Shown piece by piece: positions 1-8,987 of a stretch of DNA of 64,000 nt (within the stretch, counting starts at the first letter, position 1; the number at the start of each line of letters is the position of its first letter). Made by a program: the position numbers and the translations under genes. The notes below the pieces were generated by a model, which was given only the letters and a program-made list of their open reading frames with translations, did not search any database and was not told where the DNA came from. Origin of the DNA: UBA7067 sp051880615 (GTDB lineage: Bacteria; Bacillota; Clostridia; Oscillospirales; Acutalibacteraceae); the NCBI GenBank assembly GCA_051880615.1, contig JBJEOH010000028.1:62001-126000 (forward strand). Reading direction: 5' to 3'.

Positions 1-53
1 AACAAACCCGCTCCTTTCTGTTTGGAAAAATTCTTTATCAGGGAGGCGTATTT

Positions 54-527
54 ATGGCAAAAAAAGGCGGAAACACTGTTGAGCTTGTTACCGAGATTGT
101 AAAGCCTATTGTTGAGCAGCTCGGGCTTACACTGTGGGATGTGCGCTTTGTAAAAGAGGGTGCCGAATACTATCTGCGAATTTTTATTGACAGTGAAAAC
201 GGCATTACCATTGAAGACTGCGAAAATGTCAGCCGTGCTGTTGATTTGCCGCTTGATGAGGCAGACCCGATTTCTCAGAGCTACTGCCTTGAGGTTTGCT
301 CACCCGGCATTGAACGCGAGCTTAAAAAAGAGGAGCATTTTCAGGCGTTTATCGATAGTCCGGTTATGGTGAAGATGATAAGACCGCTTGAAAAGCTCGG
401 CAAGGAGTTTTCCGGTTTATTAAGGGAAAGCGATAAGGCTGAGGTTAAAATTGAGGTTGAAGGTGAGATAATCACAATCAACAAAAAGGATACCGTTTGG
501 ATTAAGCTGGACGATTTTGATATGTAA
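54..527 (+). CDS. rimP: Ribosome maturation factor RimP
   Basis: RimP (157 residues) assists late assembly of the 30S ribosomal subunit in the cytoplasm. The N-terminal domain (about residues 8-85) carries the family's signature pattern: LGLTLWDVRFVKEG, then YYLRIFID and DCENVSRAV. The C-terminal part (about 90-155) matches the small SH3-like domain. The ATG at 54 is preceded by a clear AGGGAGG ribosome site at good spacing, and the length is normal for the family. It heads the conserved rimP-nusA-ylxR-ylxQ-infB order of Firmicutes, which supports the call. The operon promoter lies upstream of this window. Confidence 0.96.
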   Translation: MAKKGGNTVELVTEIVKPIVEQLGLTLWDVRFVKEGAEYYLRIFIDSENGITIEDCENVSRAVDLPLDEADPISQSYCLEVCSPGIERELKKEEHFQAFIDSPVMVKMIRPLEKLGKEFSGLLRESDKAEVKIEVEGEIITINKKDTVWIKLDDFDM

Positions 528-568
528 TTTATAATTAATAATTAATAATTTAAGGGGGACTCAGAAAA

Positions 569-1714
569 ATGGATACTAAAGAATTGTATGCGGCACTTGC
601 TCTGCTGGAAAAAGAGAGGGGTATTTCGGTTGACTATATGCTTTCTCAGATTCAGAGGGCTATTGTTGTTGCCTGCAAAAATACCTACGGCGGCAACGAG
701 GATGTTACCGTTATTATGGATAAGGAAAACGAGGATTTTCAGGTTTTCCTGAATAAAGAGGTTGTTGAAGAGGTATTTGACTCTAACAGCGAAATTTCGC
801 TTGAAGCTGCAAGAGAGATAAAGGCTGATTATGAAATCGGTGACAAGGTCGGCTTTAAGCTCGACCCCAAGGAATTCGGCAGAATTGCAATCAACACTTC
901 AAGGAGCATTATTCGTCAGGGAATCCGCGACGGCGAGAAAGGTCAGATGCTTCAGGAATTTCAGAGTAAGCATCAGGAGCTTGTCACAGCTACGGTTGAA
1001 AGAGTTGACGGTAAAAACGGCGCTGTTACACTTAAAATCGGCAAGGCTGAGGCTGTTTTGCCGAGAAGCGAGCAGGTTGGCAACGAGAACTTCAAAGAAG
1101 GCGACCATATCAAGATTTATATTGCTGATGTTCAGGAGAGCGAGAGAGGACCGAGAGTACTTATTTCGAGAACTCACCCTGATTTTGTAAAAAGATTGTT
1201 TGAAACAGAGGTACCTGAAATATACGACGGCACTGTTGAAATTAAGTCCGTTTCAAGAGAGGCAGGCTCAAGAACAAAGCTTGCCGTATGGAGCAAGGAT
1301 AAAGATGTTGACGCTGTAGGAGCCTGCATCGGTGCAAGAGGCGCAAGAGTAGGCACAATAGTAAACGAGCTTGGCGGAGAGAAGATTGACATTGTGGAAT
1401 ACGATGAGGATCCGGCAAAGTTCATCGCAGCGGCATTGTCACCGGCGACTGTTTTAAGCGTTGTTGTAGCTGAGGACGGCTCAAAGCAGTGCAGAGTAAC
1501 TGTGCCTGACGGTCAGCTCTCACTTGCAATAGGCAACAAGGGTCAGAACGCTCGTCTGGCGGCAAGGCTTACAGGCTGGAAAATCGACATCAGACCCGAA
1601 AGCGGATTTTTCGGTGAGGATGATGACGAGCCGTTCGGAGCAAAGAAGAATGACGATGAGGCTATTGCAGAGAGCGAATTTGACGAGGCTTACGAAGATA
1701 ACGGAGAAGAATAA
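569..1714 (+). CDS. nusA: Transcription termination/antitermination factor NusA
   Basis: NusA (381 residues) binds RNA polymerase and nascent RNA and modulates pausing, termination and antitermination. The N-terminal polymerase-binding domain begins MDTKELYAALALLEKERGIS. An S1 RNA-binding domain follows (about 135-200), then two KH domains (about 230-345), including the IGARGARV and AIGNKGQNARLAARLTGW loops. A short acidic tail ends the protein, as in Gram-positive NusA, with no E. coli-type C-terminal repeats. The start follows GGGGGA. The 40-nt gap to rimP is an AT-rich run of TTAATAA units with no terminator, so the two are probably cotranscribed. Confidence 0.97.
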   Translation: MDTKELYAALALLEKERGISVDYMLSQIQRAIVVACKNTYGGNEDVTVIMDKENEDFQVFLNKEVVEEVFDSNSEISLEAAREIKADYEIGDKVGFKLDPKEFGRIAINTSRSIIRQGIRDGEKGQMLQEFQSKHQELVTATVERVDGKNGAVTLKIGKAEAVLPRSEQVGNENFKEGDHIKIYIADVQESERGPRVLISRTHPDFVKRLFETEVPEIYDGTVEIKSVSREAGSRTKLAVWSKDKDVDAVGACIGARGARVGTIVNELGGEKIDIVEYDEDPAKFIAAALSPATVLSVVVAEDGSKQCRVTVPDGQLSLAIGNKGQNARLAARLTGWKIDIRPESGFFGEDDDEPFGAKKNDDEAIAESEFDEAYEDNGEE

Positions 1715-1738
1715 ACACATAGAGGAGCAGTGCGGATA

Positions 1739-2041
1739 ATGCGCCAAAAGAAAATTCCAATGCGAAAATGTACGGGCTGCGGAGAGATGAAGCCCAAAAA
1801 GGAGCTTGTAAGAGTTGTCAAAGCGCCCGACAATAAGGACGATGAGGGCAATATAATTTCACAGGGCGAGGTGAGTCTTGACCTTACAGGTAAAAAGCCG
1901 GGCAGAGGGGCTTATGTATGCAAAAGCGCCGACTGCCTGAAGCTTGCCAGAAAGGCAAGACGCTTTGAAAAAGCCTTTTCCTGCAAAATTCCCGAAGAGG
2001 TTTTCGACGCAATGGAAAAGGAGCTGAGTCAATATGAATGA
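1739..2041 (+). CDS. ylxR: YlxR family RNA-binding protein (RnpM type)
   Basis: A small basic protein of about 100 residues of the YlxR family. It shows the family signature RKCTGCGEMKPKKELVR near the N-terminus, a GRGAYVC stretch, and a second cysteine pair around CKSADC. In Bacillus the family member binds RNase P RNA and is called RnpM. That role is inferred here from family membership and from the nusA-infB context. An in-frame GTG at 1730 sits only two bases after the GAGGAG ribosome site, so ATG 1739 is the more likely start. It overlaps ylxQ by 8 nt, which suggests translational coupling. Confidence 0.9.
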   Translation: MRQKKIPMRKCTGCGEMKPKKELVRVVKAPDNKDDEGNIISQGEVSLDLTGKKPGRGAYVCKSADCLKLARKARRFEKAFSCKIPEEVFDAMEKELSQYE

Positions 2042-2363
2042 CAGGCTGCTGTCCCTTTTGGGCTTGTGCCGCAGAGCAGGCAAAATTACAATCGGATGTG
2101 ACCCGGTTATTGAATCGGTGAAAAAAGGTGAGTCACGCCTTGTGATTTTTGCAAAAAATGCGTCTGATAATACCCGAAAAGCCGTGTTAAATGCAGTTGC
2201 GCCAAGCGGCGTTAGGGTTATAAATCTTGATTACAATAAAGAAGATATAAGCGTATCACTCGGTAAGCTGTGTGCTGTTGCAAGTATAAATGATGATGGC
2301 TTTGCAAAAAAGCTTTTGTCGCTTGCCGGTGAGAAGAATGGGGAGGAATGCAATTTATGCTAA
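2034..2363 (+). CDS. ylxQ: L7Ae/YlxQ family RNA-binding protein
   Basis: A 109-residue member of the L7Ae/L30e fold family, encoded between ylxR and infB as in other Firmicutes. The N-terminus LLGLCRRAGKITIGCDPV is the typical YlxQ opening, and the protein lacks the extensions of a structural ribosomal protein. Members bind kink-turn RNA, but the physiological target of YlxQ is not settled. The gene overlaps ylxR at its start and infB at its end, so the five genes form one tightly packed unit. Confidence 0.9.
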   Translation: MNDRLLSLLGLCRRAGKITIGCDPVIESVKKGESRLVIFAKNASDNTRKAVLNAVAPSGVRVINLDYNKEDISVSLGKLCAVASINDDGFAKKLLSLAGEKNGEECNLC

Positions 2364-4741
2364 TTAAATACAGAGTTCATGAGGTTGCAAAGGATTTTGA
2401 TGTTCCCAGCAAGGATGTTGTAGAGCTTTTAAAAAAGCATTTTGGCGAAACAAAAAAGCATATGACAGCTCTAACAGAAGATGAGCTTGATGTTGTTTTC
2501 GACTATTACACACAAAAGAATTCTCTTGAAAGCTTTGATTCTTACTTTGCAGTCCGTGATAAAATGATAGAAGATAAGAAAAATGAAGAAATAAAGGAAG
2601 CTGTACAGGAACAGAAAAGCAATGAAGAGGTTAAGTCTGAGCCGCTAAAAGCACAGCAGGTTGTCAATGACAACAAAAAGCAGCCTCAGAAAAACAATAA
2701 GCAGAGCAATGCTCCTGCTGCCGATAATCAGCAGAATAAAAATCAGAGCGCACAGCCGCAGCAGCCAAAGAAGAGAGAAAAAAGAGTTATTGACACTCGT
2801 GCGGCTGTAGTCGACATTGAAAGATATAATGAAAAATACGACCGACTTGCATCTGAAAAGCTCAGAAACGAAAACACCGTTTCAAAGCAGAAGATAACTC
2901 AGCGTTCACAGCGCAGAGGAAAGCAGAAGAGTGGCAAGAGAGAAACCGAGCAGGAAAGACTCAAGAGAATTGCAGCCGAGAGAAAGGCAAAGCCGATTAC
3001 CGTTACAATTCCCGATGAAATCACGGTAAATGAGCTTGCGCTTCGCTTGAAGGCTACCGCCGCAGAGGTTATCAAGAAGCTTATGATGATGGGCACAATG
3101 GTAACTGTAAATGATGTAATTGACTATGATACAGCAGCTCTTGTCGCAATGGAGTTCCACGCAAAGGTTGAAAAAGAGGTTGTCGTTACAATCGAGGAGA
3201 GAATTATCGACGACAGCGAGGATGACGACGATAACCTGATTCCGAGAGCTCCGGTTGTTGTTGTAATGGGTCATGTTGACCACGGTAAGACTTCACTTCT
3301 TGATGCTATTCGCCATGCAAATGTTACACAGGGCGAGGCAGGCGGAATTACACAGCATATCGGCGCATACAGAGTAAAAATCAATGACAGGGACATCACC
3401 TTCCTCGACACACCGGGTCACGAGGCTTTCACGACTATGAGAGCAAGAGGCGCACAGGTAACGGATATTGCAATTCTTGTTGTTGCGGCTGACGACGGTA
3501 TTATGCCGCAGACTGTTGAGGCTATCAACCACGCAAAGGCGGCAGGCGTTTCAATAGTTGTTGCAATCAACAAGATGGATAAGGTTGGCGCTAATCCCGA
3601 AAATGTAAAGCAGCAGCTCACCGAATATGAGCTTGTTCCTGAGGAATGGGGCGGCGATGTACCGTGTATTCCTGTTTCGGCTAAGACTAAAGAGGGTATT
3701 TCAGATCTTCTCGAGATGGTAACTCTTATCGCAGATATGAAAGAGCTTAAGGCTAACCCCGACAGAAGCGCAAAGGGTACGGTTATTGAGGCTCGCCTTG
3801 ACAAGGGCAGAGGCCCGATTGCTACAGTGCTTGTTCAGAACGGTACACTTAAGGTCGGCGACATTATTGTTGCAGGAACATCGGTAGGCCGTGTTAGAGC
3901 GATGATGAACGATAAAGGTGAAAGAGTTAAAGAGGCAGGCCCGTCTATTCCTGTTGAAATCACAGGTCTTGACGACGCACCGACAGGCGGCGACATCTTC
4001 AACGCTGTTTCAGATGAGCGTCTTGCAAGAGAGCTTGTTGAGCAGAGAAAGAACGCCCAGAAGGAGGAAATGTTCTCCAGACAGACAAAGGTTACTCTTG
4101 ATAACCTGTTCGACCAGATGAAGTACGGCGAGGTCAAGGAGCTTAAGATTATAGTTAAGGCTGATGTTCAGGGCTCTGTTGAGGCTGTAAGACAGTCGCT
4201 TGAGAAGCTCTCAAACGAAGAGGTAAGAGTAAATGTAATACACGGCGGCGTTGGTGCGATTAACGAGTCTGATGTTATGCTTGCTTCGGCATCACAGGCG
4301 ATTATCGTTGGATTTAATGTTCGTCCAGACCCAGTTGCGGCTGAAAATGTTGAGCGTGATGGAGTAGATATGCGCCTTTACAGAGTTATCTATGACTGTA
4401 TTGAAGAAATAGAGTCGGCTATGAAGGGTATGCTTGCACCGAAAACAAGAGAGATTGAGCTTGGTAAGGCTGAGTGCCGCAATGTTATTAAGGTTAAGAA
4501 TGTCGGATTTATCGCAGGTAGCTATGTGCTTTCGGGCAAGGTAACACGAGGCGCAGGAATCCGAGTTGTCCGTGACGGTATTGTTATTAACGAGGATACC
4601 ATTGCATCACTTCAGAGATTCAAGGATTCCGTAAAAGAGGTTGCCGCTGGCTATGAGTGCGGTATAGGTCTTGAGCGTTTCAACGACCTCAAAGAGGGCG
4701 ATATTTTTGAGGTGTTCGAGATAGAGGAATACAGAGATTAA
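2357..4741 (+). CDS. infB: Translation initiation factor IF-2
   Basis: IF-2 (about 794 residues) is the GTPase that brings initiator fMet-tRNA to the 30S subunit. The N-terminal part opens with IKYRVHEVAKDF, then has a long Gln/Lys/Asn-rich linker of low complexity (about residues 80-190). The G domain starts near residue 300 with GHVDHGKTS (P-loop), DTPGHEAF (G3) and NKMD (G4), followed by domains II-IV. An earlier ATG at 2348 lies one base from the GGGAGG site, so ATG 2357 is preferred. It overlaps the end of ylxQ by 7 nt. A strong hairpin terminator follows at 4769. Confidence 0.97.
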   Translation: MLIKYRVHEVAKDFDVPSKDVVELLKKHFGETKKHMTALTEDELDVVFDYYTQKNSLESFDSYFAVRDKMIEDKKNEEIKEAVQEQKSNEEVKSEPLKAQQVVNDNKKQPQKNNKQSNAPAADNQQNKNQSAQPQQPKKREKRVIDTRAAVVDIERYNEKYDRLASEKLRNENTVSKQKITQRSQRRGKQKSGKRETEQERLKRIAAERKAKPITVTIPDEITVNELALRLKATAAEVIKKLMMMGTMVTVNDVIDYDTAALVAMEFHAKVEKEVVVTIEERIIDDSEDDDDNLIPRAPVVVVMGHVDHGKTSLLDAIRHANVTQGEAGGITQHIGAYRVKINDRDITFLDTPGHEAFTTMRARGAQVTDIAILVVAADDGIMPQTVEAINHAKAAGVSIVVAINKMDKVGANPENVKQQLTEYELVPEEWGGDVPCIPVSAKTKEGISDLLEMVTLIADMKELKANPDRSAKGTVIEARLDKGRGPIATVLVQNGTLKVGDIIVAGTSVGRVRAMMNDKGERVKEAGPSIPVEITGLDDAPTGGDIFNAVSDERLARELVEQRKNAQKEEMFSRQTKVTLDNLFDQMKYGEVKELKIIVKADVQGSVEAVRQSLEKLSNEEVRVNVIHGGVGAINESDVMLASASQAIIVGFNVRPDPVAAENVERDGVDMRLYRVIYDCIEEIESAMKGMLAPKTREIELGKAECRNVIKVKNVGFIAGSYVLSGKVTRGAGIRVVRDGIVINEDTIASLQRFKDSVKEVAAGYECGIGLERFNDLKEGDIFEVFEIEEYRD

Positions 4742-4768
4742 TTTGAAAATTAAACAGGCATAATAAAG

Positions 4769-4818
4769 AGGACTGTATCTCACGAAGAAAGCGTGAGGAA
4801 TACAGTCCTGTTTTTTAT
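4769..4818 (+). terminator. Intrinsic terminator after infB
   Basis: An AGGACTGTAT arm pairs with ATACAGTCCT, with an inner CTCACG/CGTGAG pairing, and is followed by GTTTTTTAT. It ends the rimP-infB operon. The region also lies just past the end of the minus-strand HIT fragment and may work in both directions. Confidence 0.9.
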
Positions 4819-4991
4819 GTTTTATTTAACTCAAATAACAGCTTTTGCCTGAATTTCTTTAGTTTCTCATTCATTGGCTTATTGGATTCATCATACATCT
4901 TATCCATTGGATACCATCAGACAGAACTCTTTCCTGTGTTTCCGTAATTTTCTATATCTCTGGCGACACGAGGGAATAAATGCCAATGCAA
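4815..4991 (-). pseudogene. C-terminal fragment of a HIT-family protein (broken)
   Basis: Reading the minus strand from about 4991 gives a translation that starts LHWHLFPRVARDIENYGNTG and ends FRQKLLFELNK before a stop. LHWHLFPR is the C-terminal His-x-His part of the histidine triad in HIT-family nucleotide hydrolases, and the rest fits the tail of such proteins. One in-frame TGA interrupts it, where relatives commonly have a Trp-Trp-Tyr-Pro stretch (here stop-Trp-Tyr-Pro). Everything upstream of the triad is missing. The break coincides with a CTCTCCACT-type repeat next to the end of cysS. I read this as a decayed remnant that is not expressed as protein. Confidence 0.7.
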
Positions 4992-4992
4992 A

Positions 4993-5024
4993 ATAACTCT
5001 TCTTAACTCTCCACTCTTCACTCT
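4993..5024. repeat. CTCTCCACT-type intergenic repeat, copy 1
   Basis: The tract contains TTAACTCTCCACTCTTCACT. It lies between the broken end of the HIT fragment and the stop codon of cysS. Related tracts occur at 16879, 19445, 20911, 55954 and 60555. Confidence 0.65.
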
Positions 5025-5030
5025 GTCCAT

Positions 5031-6428
5031 TCAAGCCTTGCGCCACTTAATGCCCTGTGGTGTGTCCTCAACGATAATATTGCGTGCGTTAAGCTCGTCG
5101 CGGATTGCATCGGCTGTTGCCCAGTCCTTTTCTTTTCTTGCCTGTGCGCGTTTTGCAATGAGCGCTTCAATCTCAGCCGCTTCATCGTCGGAATGCTGTG
5201 CTTCCTGCCTGCCGTCAAGAAGTGAGAGTGACAGCACCTTATCAAACTCACCGATAAGGTAACGCTTTTCAGCGTCATTCAAGTCAGCTTTAAGTACATC
5301 GTAGAGAACGGTAAGAGCCTGTGCCGTGTTTAAATCGTTGCCCATAGCGGCATTGAAGTCATCAATATAAGGCTTGCATTTATCCTCATCAACCTCACCG
5401 TCTGTTGACAGAGATGAAATCCTCTGTATAAGCTTGTTATATGCCTTGGCAACATTATCAAGGCTTTCAAAGCTGAAGGTAAGCGGCTTGCGGTAGTGCG
5501 ACTGTAAGCAGAACATACGGTAAACAAGCGGATTGTAGCCCTTTTCCTCAAGCAGAGAAACTGTGAGGAAGCCGCCCTTTGACTTGCTCATTTTACCTCT
5601 TGCATCGTTCAGATGAAGAACGTGGAACCAGTATTTGCACCACGGGTGACCGAGGTATGCCTCGCTCTGTGCAATTTCATTTGTATGGTGCGGAAAAGCG
5701 TTGTCAACGCCGCCGCAGTGAATGTCGAGATATTCGCCGAGATTTTTAACCGAAATAGCCGAGCATTCAATATGCCAGCCGGGATAGCCGTTACCCCACG
5801 GACTGTCCCACTTAAGCTCCTGATCGTCAAACTTAGACTTTGTAAACCACAGCACAAAGTCCGTCTTGTTGCGCTTGTTTGTGTCCTCCTCAACGCTTTC
5901 ACGAACTCCGACAGCGAGGTCGTCCTCGTTCTGATTGCCGAAAACATAGTAGGTATCAAGCTTTGAGGTGTCAAAGTACACATTGCCGCCTGCCTGATAA
6001 GCGTAGCCCTCGTCGAGCAGCTTGCTTATCATCTTTATAAATGACGGTACGCACTGTGTTGCAGGCTCGACAATGTCGGGTGTTTTTATGTTGAGCTTTT
6101 TGCAGTCATCAAAAAATGCGTCGGTGTAGAACTTGGCAATTTCAAGCACAGTTTTATGCTCTCTTTTTGCACCTGAGAGCATCTTATCTTCGCCTGTGTC
6201 ACCGTCACTTGAAAGATGACCTACATCCGTAATATTCATCGCTCTTGTAACATCATAGCCTAAAAAGCGAAGCTGCTTTTCAAGAACATCCTCCATTATG
6301 TATGTGCGCAGGTTGCCGATGTGTGCATAGTGGTAAACCGTAGGACCGCAGGTGTACATTTTAACCTTGCCCTGCTCGTGTGGGATAAATTCCTGCTTTG
6401 TCTGTCCGAGAGTATTATATAGCTGCAT
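5031..6428 (-). CDS. cysS: Cysteinyl-tRNA synthetase
   Basis: CysRS (465 residues) charges tRNA-Cys. The N-terminal MYTCGPTVYHYAHIGNLRTY contains the zinc-ligand Cys and the class I HIGH-type motif (here HIGN, common in this family). KMSKSKGG is the second signature loop, and the middle region WHIECSAI with HCGGVDNAFPHHTNE supplies the remaining zinc ligands and substrate-site residues. Length is normal. It is the last gene of the minus-strand unit recA-recX-rimO-pgsA-cysS, with only 15 nt between pgsA and cysS. No T-box leader is seen. Confidence 0.97.
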   Translation of the reverse strand: MQLYNTLGQTKQEFIPHEQGKVKMYTCGPTVYHYAHIGNLRTYIMEDVLEKQLRFLGYDVTRAMNITDVGHLSSDGDTGEDKMLSGAKREHKTVLEIAKFYTDAFFDDCKKLNIKTPDIVEPATQCVPSFIKMISKLLDEGYAYQAGGNVYFDTSKLDTYYVFGNQNEDDLAVGVRESVEEDTNKRNKTDFVLWFTKSKFDDQELKWDSPWGNGYPGWHIECSAISVKNLGEYLDIHCGGVDNAFPHHTNEIAQSEAYLGHPWCKYWFHVLHLNDARGKMSKSKGGFLTVSLLEEKGYNPLVYRMFCLQSHYRKPLTFSFESLDNVAKAYNKLIQRISSLSTDGEVDEDKCKPYIDDFNAAMGNDLNTAQALTVLYDVLKADLNDAEKRYLIGEFDKVLSLSLLDGRQEAQHSDDEAAEIEALIAKRAQARKEKDWATADAIRDELNARNIIVEDTPQGIKWRKA

Positions 6429-6443
6429 AAAGAATCTTCCTTT

Positions 6444-7013
6444 CTAAGCTTCCCTTATAAATTCAAAATTATCCTTGAGATAGATTACGCCCGAAATTAC
6501 GGTGAGAATCACCGATACCCAGATAACGACCTGAATTATTATGTTTATAATTAAAGCTCCTATACCGCCGAGCTTTGTAAGCTCAAGAACATACTCAAGC
6601 AATAAAGTGATTATAACCGCAATAATCTGGCTTACCGTTTTAGCCTTGCCCCACATATTTGCGGCTACGACCTTTCCGCTTGTGGCGGCGACAAGCCGCA
6701 CCGATGTAACGGCAAATTCACGGAACAGCACGATAATAACAGGCACTGCGCCGATAAAGCCGAGCTCTACAAAGCATAAAAATGCGGAGATGACAAGAAT
6801 TTTATCGGCAAGAGGGTCGGCAAACTTACCGAATGAGGTTATCTGCCCGTTTTTTCTTGCCAGCTTGCCGTCAAAATAATCGGTTATTGATGCCGCCGCA
6901 AAGATAGCAAGAGCTATGATCAGGCGGTGCGGTATAAAGTCGAGCAATAAAACCGCAACAAGAAACGGGACAAGAATTATTCTTAAAACTGTTAATTTGT
7001 TTGGCGTATTCAT
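6444..7013 (-). CDS. pgsA: CDP-diacylglycerol-glycerol-3-phosphate 3-phosphatidyltransferase
   Basis: PgsA (189 residues) makes phosphatidylglycerol phosphate from CDP-diacylglycerol and glycerol-3-phosphate in the membrane. The CDP-alcohol phosphotransferase motif D-G-x2-A-R-x8-G-x3-D-x3-D is present, with DGKLAR at its start and GKFADPLAD at its end, and about four to six hydrophobic segments surround it. The start MNTPNKLTVLRIILVPF is typical of PgsA. The position between rimO and cysS and close to recA follows the Firmicutes rimO-pgsA-recA neighbourhood. Confidence 0.95.
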   Translation of the reverse strand: MNTPNKLTVLRIILVPFLVAVLLLDFIPHRLIIALAIFAAASITDYFDGKLARKNGQITSFGKFADPLADKILVISAFLCFVELGFIGAVPVIIVLFREFAVTSVRLVAATSGKVVAANMWGKAKTVSQIIAVIITLLLEYVLELTKLGGIGALIINIIIQVVIWVSVILTVISGVIYLKDNFEFIREA

Positions 7014-7041
7014 TGAAGCTCACCAATTTTCGTTATGATAT

Positions 7042-8370
7042 TTACTCCATTGTGCCTATCGGGTCGCAGGCAAGGCAGTCGTCAATTTTAACAGTGACAA
7101 AGTCGCCGGGATGCGGCTTTGTACCGTTTGCGGTGAAGAAAACCTTGCCGTCAACATCAGGAGAATCAGCCGCACTTCTGCCGAAATAACACTCGGCATA
7201 GCGGTCAAAGCCCTCGCACAGCACTGTGATGCTTTTGCCGATAAGGCTTTGGCAGTAGTCGTACATTATGCTCTGCTGCTGTTCCATTATTATGTCCTGA
7301 CGCTTAATTTTAACATCTTCGTCAATCTGATTTTCCATTTCTGCGGCGGCTGTTCCCTCCTCACGGGAATAAGCAAAGCAGCCAAGCCTTTCAAACTTCA
7401 TCTCATTTACAAATTCCGAAAGCTCGTAGAATTCTTCCTCACTCTCACCGGGAAAGCCTGTGATAAGCGTTGTTCTCAGCACTACGCCCGGGATTTTGCT
7501 GCGGATTTTTGCAATCAGCGATTCAAGTGATTCTCGATCGCCGTGACGGTTCATTGATTTTAATACCCTTTTGTTGCAGTGCTGGAGAGGTAAATCTATG
7601 TAATTTAGTATTTTATCATTTTCAGCTATAGTGTCAAGCAAATTATCTGTTATTCTGTCGGGGTAACAATAAAGAAGCCTTATCCACTTTATTCCGTCAA
7701 TTTTTACAAGCTCCTTTAAAAGCTCGTCGAGCACAGGCTTGCCGTATAAATCCTCGCCGTAGCGTGTTGTGTCCTGCGCAATGATGATAAGCTCCTTTAC
7801 TCCGTTTGCGGCAAGCATTTTTGCCTCTTCAACAAGAGCCTCTTTTTTGCGGCTGCGGAATCTGCCCCTGATCTGCGGAATAGCACAGTAGGTACAGCAG
7901 TTATCACAGCCCTCCGATATTTTAAGGTAAGCGTAATAATGCGGTGTACTTTGCAGTCTGCCGCCCTCAAGCGGCAGGCAAAGCTTGTCGGCAAAGGCTG
8001 TGACCTTTTCGCCCTTTAAAACCCTGTCAACGGTTGCGGCTATATTTGCGTTGTCGCCTATTCCAACAACTGCGTCAACCTCATAAAGCTCTTTCATTAC
8101 CTCTTCCTTGTACCTTTCGGCAAGGCAGCCTGTAACGATAATCGCCTTTATTTTGCCCTCTTTTTTAAGCTGGGCAAGCTCCAGTATTTCGTCAATGCTC
8201 TCCTGCTTTGCACTTTCAATAAAGCCGCAGGTGTTGACTATTGCAACATCTGCAAGAGCAGCCTCGTTTACTATACGGTAGCCTGCCTGGCGCAGTGTAA
8301 ACAGCAGCATTTCTGCGTCTACCTGATTTTTTGCGCAGCCAAGGCTAATCATTCCAATTCTTATTGGCAT
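7042..8370 (-). CDS. rimO: Ribosomal protein S12 methylthiotransferase RimO
   Basis: RimO (about 442 residues) is a radical-SAM enzyme that adds a methylthio group to an aspartate of ribosomal protein S12. The N-terminal UPF0004 domain starts RIGMISLGCAKNQVDAEMLL. The radical-SAM cluster motif is the C-x3-C-x2-C of CDNCCTYCAIPQIRG, followed by RSR. A C-terminal TRAM domain follows. A TTG at 8379 is possible, but ATG 8370 fits the family start and leaves room after the AGGAG site. It begins 5 nt after the end of recX, so the two are coupled. The MiaB paralogue is less likely given SLGCAKNQVD and the pgsA/recA context. Confidence 0.95.
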   Translation of the reverse strand: MPIRIGMISLGCAKNQVDAEMLLFTLRQAGYRIVNEAALADVAIVNTCGFIESAKQESIDEILELAQLKKEGKIKAIIVTGCLAERYKEEVMKELYEVDAVVGIGDNANIAATVDRVLKGEKVTAFADKLCLPLEGGRLQSTPHYYAYLKISEGCDNCCTYCAIPQIRGRFRSRKKEALVEEAKMLAANGVKELIIIAQDTTRYGEDLYGKPVLDELLKELVKIDGIKWIRLLYCYPDRITDNLLDTIAENDKILNYIDLPLQHCNKRVLKSMNRHGDRESLESLIAKIRSKIPGVVLRTTLITGFPGESEEEFYELSEFVNEMKFERLGCFAYSREEGTAAAEMENQIDEDVKIKRQDIIMEQQQSIMYDYCQSLIGKSITVLCEGFDRYAECYFGRSAADSPDVDGKVFFTANGTKPHPGDFVTVKIDDCLACDPIGTME

Positions 8371-8375
8371 ATATA

Positions 8376-8987
8376 TCAATACTCCTCTTCGGTGTATTCT
8401 CTGATAACGGCATTAATGTCGCTCCAGTTGTAGCCCATTCTCTGCAAGGCTGAAACTGTTTTTTTAACGCCCTTTTCATCATTTAAGTATCTTTCGTATT
8501 TTCTCTCTATTAGCGCGCGGATATTTTCCTGCGGGTCAATCTCAAACTCCTCGAGAACCTCGTCAATAATATCTCGTTCAACACCCTTTTCAAAAAGCTT
8601 TTGTCGAACTCCCCTGATTGACAAATGCTTGACGGTGATTAGCTGTTCTGCGTAATTCCTTGCGAAGCGCTCATCATCAACAAAGCCAAGCTCAATCATT
8701 TTATTAACGGCATACTCTGCGGCATTTTCACTTTCGGTTCGTTTGAGCTTGTTGAAAAGCTCTTTTCTTGTGTGATCACGAAAGCCGAGAAAATACAGTG
8801 CCTTCTCCTTTGCACGGCGATGCTCTGACATAATCACAAGGTTATGAAGCTGCTCATCACTGACTTCAACTCCCTTGCGGATTCCTTCCTCTTGAAGAGT
8901 TCTGGTGTCAAGTGTAAAGGCAAGCTCGCCGTCTATATATAAATCGCTTAAATATTTCTTCTTTTTAAGTACCGCAGTTACAATCAT
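8376..8987 (-). CDS. recX: Regulatory protein RecX
   Basis: RecX (203 residues) binds RecA filaments and limits recombinase activity. Visible features are the basic N-terminal segment and the repeated three-helix RecX units, such as ALYFLGFRDHTRKELFNKL, MIELGFVDDERFARNYAEQ and ALQRMGYNWSDINAVI. Its ATG overlaps the recA stop by one base in the form TGATG, so translation is coupled to recA, as is common for this pair. Confidence 0.93.
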   Translation of the reverse strand: MIVTAVLKKKKYLSDLYIDGELAFTLDTRTLQEEGIRKGVEVSDEQLHNLVIMSEHRRAKEKALYFLGFRDHTRKELFNKLKRTESENAAEYAVNKMIELGFVDDERFARNYAEQLITVKHLSIRGVRQKLFEKGVERDIIDEVLEEFEIDPQENIRALIERKYERYLNDEKGVKKTVSALQRMGYNWSDINAVIREYTEEEY

